A DNA stretch of 9,744 nucleotides from Syntrophomonas sp. UBA1376 (lineage in GTDB: Bacteria > Bacillota > Syntrophomonadia > Syntrophomonadales > Syntrophomonadaceae): the NCBI GenBank assembly GCA_002305535.1, contig DBRE01000022.1, positions 1-9,744 of the forward strand, given 5' to 3'. Positions 1-5,325 of the stretch are shown in pieces (the stretch's first letter is position 1; each line of letters starts with the position of its first letter). The notes below the pieces were generated by a model, which did not search any database, was not told the DNA's origin, and saw only the letters and a list, made by a program, of their open reading frames with translations. Position numbers and translations under genes: made by a program.

Positions 1-255
1 AAACACCAGTTCCCGCCCCAAAAATAGCAGTATACGATCTGAGGGCAGAAATGACTGTAATTGCTTGGCTAGATCATAGGCCTTTTCTTCGCTGGGAACC
101 AAGCATAGAGCTTTACGATTCAGTTGGCGGGCCAGAATATGTATCAGATAAGTGCGAGCTGATCCTGCTAGGCCGGTCAAAAGTACATTTTCTTGGCGGT
201 GAATAGTTTCCACCACTTTATTGATCCAGGTCTCGTTCAAAGGTATCTCCCTCAT
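1..255 (-). CDS. mfd: Mfd, transcription-repair coupling factor (N-terminal 85 residues only; gene runs off the window)
   Basis: Mfd displaces RNA polymerase stalled at DNA lesions and recruits UvrA for nucleotide excision repair. Only the first 85 residues are in the window; the gene continues past position 1. The visible part matches the N-terminal UvrB-like module: a short helix, then GLAGSAR at residues 28-34 (family pattern GLSGSAR), then a strand ending LVPSEEKA and the segment LPSDRILLFLGRE. The position downstream of pth and a Fin-like gene is the conserved Firmicute order, which supports the call. I chose ATG at 255 because it leaves 27 residues before GLAGSAR, close to the B. subtilis protein as I remember it. 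An in-frame ATG at 294 would add 13 residues. Neither start has a well-placed ribosome binding site; a GGAGGT lies 22 bases before ATG 255, inside a small hairpin. Confidence 0.85.
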   Translation of the reverse strand, partial: MREIPLNETWINKVVETIHRQENVLLTGLAGSARTYLIHILARQLNRKALCLVPSEEKAYDLAKQLQSFLPSDRILLFLGRELVF

Positions 256-327
256 GGCGAAAGGTGGACGTCGCCAGACCTCCACTTTTCTCATTCTTAA
301 ATATTACTATGAAATTATGTACTCGGT

Positions 328-492
328 TTAGTTATAAAAAAACTGTTGCGAAGGAGAGGAATTATCTGCAAACCCCATTTCCTGCAAACATTCCTCGCAC
401 ATTCCTTGCATTGCCATGCTGCCTTCATAGCCTTCTTGTTCCGACACGTTAAAAATCCGCTGGCAAATATCACAAACATGGTATACTTTCAC
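328..492 (-). CDS. fin: Small double-CxxC zinc-ribbon protein, probable Fin-like anti-sigma-F factor
   Basis: This 54-residue frame opens with GTG at 492, nine bases after a GGGGGT ribosome binding site, and ends with TAA at 328. It carries C7-x2-C10 and C32-x2-C35, a likely zinc ribbon. It sits between pth and mfd, the place of fin (yabK) in Bacillus, where Fin binds and inhibits forespore sigma-F as part of the switch to sigma-G. Like Bacillus Fin, as I recall it, the first pair follows an aromatic-rich YHVC start and the second sits in a CEECLQE segment resembling CEDCQEA. The linker between pairs is only about 21 residues, against roughly 50 in Bacillus (76 residues in all), so it is a short relative or another zinc-ribbon protein. 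The assignment rests on position and cysteine spacing. The frame itself is convincing: good ribosome binding site, correct strand, and it fills the gap between two known genes. Confidence 0.6.
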   Translation of the reverse strand: MKVYHVCDICQRIFNVSEQEGYEGSMAMQGMCEECLQEMGFADNSSPSQQFFYN

Positions 493-522
493 AATCAGCC
501 GACCCCCTATACCTTTTACTGA

Positions 523-552
523 TAAGTTTTCCAGGGAAATCGGCTTTTATTC
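523..552 (-). promoter_or_regulatory. Possible sigma-F/G-type promoter for the Fin-like gene
   Basis: On the minus strand GAATA (552-548) is followed after 15 bases by GGAAAACTTA (532-523), 30 bases before the GTG start. Compared with the B. subtilis sigma-F consensus (GywTA, then about 15 bases, then GgnrAnAnTw), each box has one mismatch. It overlaps the stop codon of pth. A forespore promoter here would fit the known control of fin in Bacillus, but two imperfect boxes can occur by chance. Confidence 0.3.
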
Positions 553-1102
553 AATTATACTCATTCATGGCTTTCTCTATGCCGTTAGCTATCCAGGTCT
601 CCACTGCATCTGCTGCTCGAGCTACAGCATTGGAGATGAGTGGCTTTTCCTCGGGAGAAAAACGCCCTAAGACCCAATCTATAGCCTCATGAGGTGGCCG
701 ACCGATCCCGATACGGATACGGGCAAACTCTCGCGTCCCCAGGTTTTCTACCAGAGAAGTCATGCCGCGATGCCCACCGGTGCCTCCCGCTGAGCGAATA
801 CGAAGGTTTCCTACCGGCAGATCCATATCATCGTAAATCACTATAATATCCTTAAGATCGATCTTGTAGTAGGCTATCAGGGCTCTTACCGCCTTGCCGC
901 TCAGATTCATGTAGGTCAGGGGTTTGAGTAAAAACACTTTTTCCTGCTTGATCTGCAGATGAGCGATAATAGCATCAAAGCGACTTTCTTGTCTCTGCAC
1001 CGGGTGCCGCCGGGCCAATTCCTCCAGAGTTTGAAACCCTACATTGTGGCGGGTGTCTTTGTAACGCGGCCCAGGATTACCCAATCCCACTATCACTTTC
1101 AT
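551..1102 (-). CDS. pth: Peptidyl-tRNA hydrolase
   Basis: Pth cleaves the ester bond of peptidyl-tRNAs that drop off ribosomes, recycling tRNA in the cytoplasm. The 183-residue length is normal. GLGNPG is at residues 6-11, RHN at 18-20 with the catalytic histidine H19, TYMNLSGKAV with N66, and YDDMDLP with D91; these correspond to N10, H20, N68 and D93 of the E. coli enzyme. The GGHNG motif, whose asparagine (E. coli N114) binds substrate, reads GGHRG here, with R112. The rest (LGTREFARIRIGIGRP) is typical. The start at 1102 gives the canonical N terminus; the ribosome binding site GAGGAG is 12 bases upstream, slightly far. In B. subtilis this gene is spoVC. A terminator ends 32 bases before the start, so expression needs read-through or a promoter I cannot place. 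The Fin-like gene follows after 58 bases. Confidence 0.97.
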   Translation of the reverse strand: MKVIVGLGNPGPRYKDTRHNVGFQTLEELARRHPVQRQESRFDAIIAHLQIKQEKVFLLKPLTYMNLSGKAVRALIAYYKIDLKDIIVIYDDMDLPVGNLRIRSAGGTGGHRGMTSLVENLGTREFARIRIGIGRPPHEAIDWVLGRFSPEEKPLISNAVARAADAVETWIANGIEKAMNEYN

Positions 1103-1134
1103 GTGCTTTTAATACTCCTCACCTAGATAGTATC

Positions 1135-1157
1135 AAAAAACCCCGGATAACCGGGGT
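1135..1157 (-). terminator. Intrinsic terminator between ctc and pth
   Basis: On the minus strand ACCCCGG, loop TTAT and CCGGGGT form a 7-bp stem, followed by an uninterrupted T run. It would end transcripts coming from ctc. It lies only 32 bases before the pth start, and an outer GATAG/CTATC pair brackets it, so an attenuator role is possible but unproven. Confidence 0.85.
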
Positions 1158-1210
1158 CTATCGTTGATCCGGCAATAACGATCCGGCCGGTTGACTGGGG
1201 TAGTTTTTTT

Positions 1211-1310
1211 TACGCTGATTTACGCAGATTTATATGATTAACGCAGATTAATTATAAAATATTTAAATTAAAAATCATAAAAGATCTGCGTTAATCTGCG
1301 TCTAATTTAA
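1211..1310. repeat. Palindromic cluster of ACGCAGATT short repeats
   Basis: Five degenerate copies of a roughly 10-base unit lie in 100 AT-rich bases. Three are direct (1212-1221 ACGCTGATTT, 1222-1231 ACGCAGATTT, 1241-1250 ACGCAGATTA). Two are inverted (around 1284-1291 ATCTGCGT and 1293-1301 AATCTGCGT). The segment 1212-1238 is complementary to 1274-1301 at 23 of 28 positions, so the transcript can form a long hairpin directly after the ctc stop codon. Similar ACGCAGATTAACGC units occur as dispersed intergenic repeats in several unrelated bacteria, from memory. No coding sequence is present. The hairpin may protect the 3' end of the ctc message. Confidence 0.8.
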
Positions 1311-1313
1311 AAC

Positions 1314-1937
1314 CTACTCGGCAGCCTCGGATTCGCCTGTGGCTTCCTCTTCCTCAGTGGTTTCGTCATCTGTGGACTTGCTGGCACCCAATATAACGGC
1401 TACAACTGTATCCGGATCACTGATTTTTTCTACGTTCGCTCCTACTACTAAATCTGCCACCGTGACCTTTTCACCTATTTGCAGCTGGGATACATCAACG
1501 GTAACTGAATCGGGCAGATCAGCGGGCAGACAAGATACCTCTAATTCCTTGGCGCCTGCTTGGAGTATGGCTCCCTGTTTGGTTATTTCCTCTTCACCGA
1601 CTATGTGTATAGGAACACTACTGGTGATTTTCTCGGTCATGCTGACTTCCAAAAAGTCTAGATGATTTATTTCCCGGTTAACGGGATGTCTCTGCACCTC
1701 TCTGACCAAGGCCAGGATAGGCCGGGGTTCTCCCTCTAATTCTAAGCTGAACAGTCCACTGTAACCATGATGGCTGAATATACGATTAAGGTTTCTCCCT
1801 TCCAAAGCAATGGGTAGAGGTTCTCTGCCTTGACCATATACAATGCTGGGGATCATTTGCCCGCGTCTCAACTCATGCAAATGGCCTTTGCCTTTTAATT
1901 CACGTTTAACTCCTTTAAGTGTTTGTGCTAATGCCAT
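1314..1937 (-). CDS. ctc: Ribosomal protein bL25, long CTC (general stress protein) form
   Basis: bL25 binds 5S rRNA in the central protuberance of the large subunit; the long form in Firmicutes is the stress protein Ctc (also called rplY or TL5). The 207-residue product has the L25 domain at about residues 4-95, with IPSIVYGQG near residue 29 and REVQRHPVNREINHLDF at 79-95, both family signatures. A beta-rich C-terminal domain follows at about 100-186, and the protein ends in a strongly acidic tail (residues 190-207), as expected of this form. The start is ATG at 1937, nine bases after GGGAG; the same frame opens with TTG at 1946 but has no matching ribosome binding site. It follows prs, as in Bacillus, and has its own sigma-A-type promoter at 1982-2010. 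A repeat hairpin and a terminator follow it. Confidence 0.95.
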   Translation of the reverse strand: MALAQTLKGVKRELKGKGHLHELRRGQMIPSIVYGQGREPLPIALEGRNLNRIFSHHGYSGLFSLELEGEPRPILALVREVQRHPVNREINHLDFLEVSMTEKITSSVPIHIVGEEEITKQGAILQAGAKELEVSCLPADLPDSVTVDVSQLQIGEKVTVADLVVGANVEKISDPDTVVAVILGASKSTDDETTEEEEATGESEAAE

Positions 1938-1981
1938 GGTAATCAACTCCCTTTTCTAATAGCTGGGCATATATCTTTTTG

Positions 1982-2010
1982 ATTATATCAATAAGAATTG
2001 GCCTTGTCCA
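1982..2010 (-). promoter_or_regulatory. Sigma-A-type promoter for ctc
   Basis: On the minus strand TGGACA (2010-2005, five of six to TTGACA) is followed after exactly 17 bases by a perfect TATAAT (1987-1982). The predicted start near 1975 gives a leader of about 38 bases before the ctc ATG. It lies in the 81-base gap after the prs stop, so ctc can be expressed independently of glmU-prs. This is not the sigma-B-type promoter described for ctc in B. subtilis. Confidence 0.65.
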
Positions 2011-2018
2011 AAATCCGG

Positions 2019-2972
2019 CTAGGCTTCAAATAGTTTACTTACCGATAGATCTTCATGGATCCTTAGGATGGCTTCTCCCACCAATGGGGCTACTGACAAA
2101 ATAGTCATGTTGGCAAGACGCTTTTCCTTGGACAGGGGAATGGTATTGGTTATGATTATTTCCTTAAAAGGTGCCTGGGACAGCCTTTCAATGGCAGGCC
2201 CAGAGAAAACCCCGTGAGTACAGCAAGCATATACTTCCCGGGCGCCCTTGTCCATCATTACATCAGCAGCAGTACACAGAGTACCAGCCGTATCAATAAT
2301 GTCGTCGATGACAATAACGGATTTTCCCTGTACATCCCCGATGACATTCATTACTTCAGATACATTGGGAGCCGGCCGTCTTTTATCGACAATGGCCAGG
2401 GGAGCACCCAGTTTGGCTGCCAAATCTCGAGCTCGGGTCACTCCGCCCACATCGGGCGATAGCACTACCGCGTTTTCAGCCAAGCCCTTGGTGCGAAAGT
2501 ACTCCGAAATAGTCGGCACACCGGGCAGATGATCCACCGGGATATCGAAAAAGCCCTGGATCTGGTTGGCATGAAGATCTACGGCTACTACCCTCTGGGC
2601 TCCGGCTTCTACGATCAGATTGGATACCAATTTGGCCGTGATGGGATCCCGGGCCCGGCTTTTGCGATCCTGACGAGCATAACCGTAGTAAGGAATAACC
2701 GCATTGATACGCGAAGCGGACGCCCGACGAAAGGCGTCGATCATAACCAATAACTCCATCAGGTTCTCGTTGACCGGGAAGCAGGTCGGTTGAACTACAA
2801 ATACATCTACCCCGCGAACACTCTCATGAATGCCACAGTTGATCTCACCGTCAGAAAACCGGGACACCTGAGCATCCCCTACCGGAATCCCCAAGTAAGT
2901 AGCAATTTCCTCGGCCAATGCGGGGTTAGCATTGCCGGTAAACAGTTTCATCCTCCAGCGGGACGCTTTCAT
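2019..2972 (-). CDS. prs: Ribose-phosphate pyrophosphokinase (PRPP synthetase)
   Basis: Prs transfers pyrophosphate from ATP to ribose 5-phosphate, making PRPP for purine, pyrimidine, histidine, tryptophan and NAD synthesis. The product is 317 residues, normal for the class I enzyme. FSDGE is at 39-43, the ATP-binding YYGYARQDRKS at 95-105, VDLHANQIQGFF at 131-142, the flexible-loop DKRRP at 196-200 (K197 and R199 are the catalytic pair), and the PRPP loop VIDDIIDTAGT at 221-231. The start is ATG at 2972, six bases after AGGAGGT. The ATG at 2951 sits directly on a GGAGG and is less likely. The ribosome binding site overlaps the glmU stop codon and the gap is 11 bases, so the two genes should be co-transcribed and perhaps translationally coupled. 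All expected key residues are present. Confidence 0.98.
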   Translation of the reverse strand: MKASRWRMKLFTGNANPALAEEIATYLGIPVGDAQVSRFSDGEINCGIHESVRGVDVFVVQPTCFPVNENLMELLVMIDAFRRASASRINAVIPYYGYARQDRKSRARDPITAKLVSNLIVEAGAQRVVAVDLHANQIQGFFDIPVDHLPGVPTISEYFRTKGLAENAVVLSPDVGGVTRARDLAAKLGAPLAIVDKRRPAPNVSEVMNVIGDVQGKSVIVIDDIIDTAGTLCTAADVMMDKGAREVYACCTHGVFSGPAIERLSQAPFKEIIITNTIPLSKEKRLANMTILSVAPLVGEAILRIHEDLSVSKLFEA

Positions 2973-2983
2973 GCCTAAACCTC

Positions 2984-4348
2984 CTAATGATCTTGCTTTT
3001 TCTTTTTCCAGGGAACAACGCGTTGGTCAGCCCTTTCCACGGCTAGTGATTGAGCCGGAACATCGCGGGTAATAGTCGATCCAGCACCGGTTACCGAGGA
3101 CTCTCCTATTCTAACCGGAGCCACCAGATTAGTATTACTGCCTATAAAGACATGGTCTTCAAGGATGGTCTGGTGTTTGTGCTGTCCATCATAGTTGCAG
3201 GTAATGGTTCCCGCCCCGATGTTGACCTGACGGCCTACCAGGGCATCGCCTACGTAACTGAGATGAGGGATCTTGCTACCCGATCCGATAGTGGATTGCT
3301 TGATCTCCACAAAATCGCCTACTTTGACCTGGGTCTCTAATTGAGCTCCGGGACGCAGATAAGCATAAGGCCCGATGACACAATCATCACTAATTTGAGC
3401 CTCTTTGACCCGGGAGCTTTCGATAACTACCCGATCCCCTATGGTGCTGTCATTTATATTAGTCCAAGGGCCTATTTCACAGCCTTCCCCAATAATGGTT
3501 TTACCCTGGATCAGGGTAAAGGGCATCACAACTGTATCACGGCCAATGGTTACTTGGCTGTCAATCATGATCGAGTCAGGCTCGACCAGGGTGACCCCAT
3601 CCCGCATGAGCTGATCATTTTTGCGGCGGCGCAAGATCTTCTCCGCCTGAGCCAGCTGTATGCGGTCATTCACCCCATGGATCTCTTCGGAGTCAGCTGC
3701 TGCCATAACTTGCACTCGATGTCCTTCGCTTTTGAGTATTTCCAAAACATCAGTCAAGTAATATTCTCCCTGAGCATTAGCAGGTCGTAACTGCTGCAAC
3801 ACGCGAAAAACAGAACCGGCCTGAAAACAATAAATACCTGAATTGATCTCGTTTATACTTTTCTCTTCGGGGGAAGCGTCCTTTTCTTCAACAATGCGTG
3901 CGAAGTAGCCCTGCTCATCACGCAGGACCCGTCCGTATCCCGTGGGCTGTTCCAAATGAGTAGTCAGGACGGTAGCCTCAGCTTGGCCTTGCTGATGATA
4001 ATCTAAAAGCGCCTTTAATGTGGAGGGGCGCAGTAGAGGAATGTCACCGGCTAACACCAAGACAGTGCTGGCAGGATCAACCTGTTCTTGCGCCTGCTGG
4101 AGGGCATGACCGGTACCCAACTGCTCTTCTTGGACAACCAGCTGCACTCCATCATCGGTAAATACTTTTTCCACGTGTTCGCGCCCATGGCCTACCACAA
4201 CAACTATATCCTTTATGCCCGCTGCCTGGACAGCATCTACCACATGAGCCACTAAAGGTTTACCTGCTGCCTTGTGTACCACCTTGGGCAGATTTGACTT
4301 CATGCGCACGCCTTTTCCCGCCGCTAAAATTACAGCAGTATAGGACAA
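2984..4348 (-). CDS. glmU: Bifunctional GlmU: glucosamine-1-phosphate N-acetyltransferase and UDP-GlcNAc pyrophosphorylase
   Basis: GlmU acetylates glucosamine 1-phosphate and couples the product to UTP, giving UDP-GlcNAc for peptidoglycan. The N-terminal uridylyltransferase has LAAGKGVRMKS at residues 8-18, QLGTGHA near 76 and GDIP with metal ligand D102. From about residue 255 a left-handed beta helix of hexapeptide repeats carries the acetyltransferase, with R332, K350, H362 (catalytic base, in IPHLSYVGD), Y365 and NYDG at 385-388. It ends in SLAVERADQ and a lysine-rich tail. I favour the TTG start at 4348 (454 residues), six bases after GAGGTG; GTG at 4357 (457 residues) lacks a good ribosome binding site. 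prs follows directly. In Bacillus spoVG precedes glmU, but here a nucleotidyltransferase gene does. Residue numbers use the TTG start. Confidence 0.97.
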   Translation of the reverse strand: MSYTAVILAAGKGVRMKSNLPKVVHKAAGKPLVAHVVDAVQAAGIKDIVVVVGHGREHVEKVFTDDGVQLVVQEEQLGTGHALQQAQEQVDPASTVLVLAGDIPLLRPSTLKALLDYHQQGQAEATVLTTHLEQPTGYGRVLRDEQGYFARIVEEKDASPEEKSINEINSGIYCFQAGSVFRVLQQLRPANAQGEYYLTDVLEILKSEGHRVQVMAAADSEEIHGVNDRIQLAQAEKILRRRKNDQLMRDGVTLVEPDSIMIDSQVTIGRDTVVMPFTLIQGKTIIGEGCEIGPWTNINDSTIGDRVVIESSRVKEAQISDDCVIGPYAYLRPGAQLETQVKVGDFVEIKQSTIGSGSKIPHLSYVGDALVGRQVNIGAGTITCNYDGQHKHQTILEDHVFIGSNTNLVAPVRIGESSVTGAGSTITRDVPAQSLAVERADQRVVPWKKKKQDH

Positions 4349-4400
4349 TTTCTCCACCTCTTTGCTCTATCAGTTTAGAATAAAGATTCCTTCTATCAAT

Positions 4401-4443
4401 ATATGACACTGTACCACCCGTATTATAACCCTAATATGACACT
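4401..4443. repeat. 10-bp direct repeat flanking a TATAAT box upstream of glmU (possible promoter and operator)
   Basis: ATATGACACT occurs at 4401-4410 and again at 4434-4443, exactly 33 bp apart, close to three helical turns. On the minus strand the copies read AGTGTCATAT, and a perfect TATAAT (4427-4422) lies between them, about 75 bases before the glmU start. The downstream copy is part of an imperfect palindrome, TGGTACAGTGTCA. No convincing -35 box is present at 16-18 bases. A regulator-binding site is an inference from spacing and position. Confidence 0.45.
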
Positions 4444-4494
4444 ATTTTCACAAATATTTTTACACCGGGTGATGGGACACAGTCTAACGGTTCT

Positions 4495-4506
4495 CTTGTG
4501 CACAAG
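4495..4506. repeat. Perfect 12-bp palindrome CTTGTGCACAAG
   Basis: CTTGTG and CACAAG meet without a spacer, so this is more likely a dimeric protein-binding site than an RNA hairpin. It lies between the hairpin that follows the nucleotidyltransferase gene and the probable glmU promoter. No known binding protein can be named from the sequence. Confidence 0.35.
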
Positions 4507-4508
4507 TT

Positions 4509-4532
4509 AGGGGCGATATGGGCATCGCCCCT
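4509..4532 (-). terminator. Strong hairpin just after the nucleotidyltransferase gene, without a T run
   Basis: AGGGGCGAT and ATCGCCCCT form a 9-bp GC-rich stem with a 6-base loop, one base past the stop codon at 4534. On the minus strand it is followed by TAACTTGTG, so the T run of an intrinsic terminator is missing. It may be a weak or factor-dependent terminator, or may shield the 3' end of the message. Confidence 0.4.
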
Positions 4533-4533
4533 T

Positions 4534-5310
4534 CTAGAACGATATTTCTCCCAGATGCTCTTGGGCCAGTAGCAGGTCACTGGGTTTGTCCACATCAACG
4601 CCTATTTCAGCATAATCGGAAATAAGAGCTCGTCCTTTGATACCGGTCATCTGATAGAATCTCTTTTCCACTGCAGCAATGCTAAGGCTTCGAAACAGGT
4701 ATTTGAATACTAATCCTAGTCCGAATAAGCGCGCCATCGCTATCGGGTTTTTCCTTCTTTCCACCAGTTTGACGGCTAGATCCAGGCTGCGTTCGATCAT
4801 CTGACTGCGAACCAAAAACAGGTTTCCACCGGTGAATATTCCTTCTTTAAGTCGGACATAAGTGCGAACCACTCCAGGAAATCTGGCTTCGTTGACAGCC
4901 TTGGTGATCACCGGATAGCAAAAGTCAGCTCCCAACTTCTCGCAGCCGGCTAGAAAATCTTCAATGGCTTCGGTAGTAATAAAGGGAATATCGGTGGGTA
5001 GGATCAACACCTGTTCACTGATACCCTTTTCCTGCAAAACCTCTACGGCCGCCGCGAAGCTTTCTACCGCATTGTTGCCCCCATTCACAAAACAAATATT
5101 TTCTTCCCGGCTGAAAATGGAGCGTAAAGAATCCACCGGGCCGCTGATCACGATCTTATCAATCAGGGGACTGGCTGCCAGAGCATGATATACATAATAA
5201 ATCATGGGGTATTTACCAATCAGTATTAAGGCTTCACTATCATATGGTGCGATTTTTTTAAGGTCGCTACTGCTCTCTCCACCAGCTAGAATGACAGCAT
5301 CATATGCCAT
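4534..5310 (-). CDS. MobA-like NTP transferase domain protein, substrate unknown
   Basis: This 258-residue protein has a nucleotidyltransferase (GT-A-like) fold by motif. ILAGG is at residues 7-11, GKYPMIYYVYHAL at 32-44 resembles the GkPm-plus-helix of sugar-nucleotide and MobA/IspD-type enzymes, LPTDIP at 104-109 holds the probable metal ligand D107, and TGGN is at 160-163. DVDKPSDL at 239-246 matches the closing D-x-D-x-P-x-DL seen in MobA and IspD families. The usual Gly-x-Arg-Met after LAGG is missing; the loop reads ESSSDLKK. From about 175 to 228 lies a basic helical insertion (VERRKNPIAMARLFGLG) that I do not recognise functionally. ATG at 5310 follows GGAGGT by eight bases and lies 15 bases after the GntR stop, so they are probably co-transcribed. 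Similar proteins appear in this spot in other Clostridia, from memory. Its product may feed cell-wall or isoprenoid metabolism, but that is only neighbourhood inference. Confidence 0.8.
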   Translation of the reverse strand: MAYDAVILAGGESSSDLKKIAPYDSEALILIGKYPMIYYVYHALAASPLIDKIVISGPVDSLRSIFSREENICFVNGGNNAVESFAAAVEVLQEKGISEQVLILPTDIPFITTEAIEDFLAGCEKLGADFCYPVITKAVNEARFPGVVRTYVRLKEGIFTGGNLFLVRSQMIERSLDLAVKLVERRKNPIAMARLFGLGLVFKYLFRSLSIAAVEKRFYQMTGIKGRALISDYAEIGVDVDKPSDLLLAQEHLGEISF

Positions 5311-5325
5311 TACCTGCTACCTCCA

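Noticed and set aside
264..452. Plus-strand frame of 62 codons near the left end
   Set aside because: It runs opposite to the Fin-like gene, overlaps it, has no ribosome binding site and a low-information product.
1161..1210. Plus-strand terminator (CCGGC...GCCGG followed by a T run)
   Set aside because: The T run is too far from the stem and no plus-strand gene precedes it.
3341..3790. Plus-strand frame of 149 codons inside glmU
   Set aside because: It is antisense to the conserved beta-helix coding region of glmU. Its length follows from the codon bias of the real gene.
4358..4533. spoVG, expected before glmU from the Bacillus order
   Set aside because: The gap is only 176 bases and I find no SpoVG-like frame in it on either strand.
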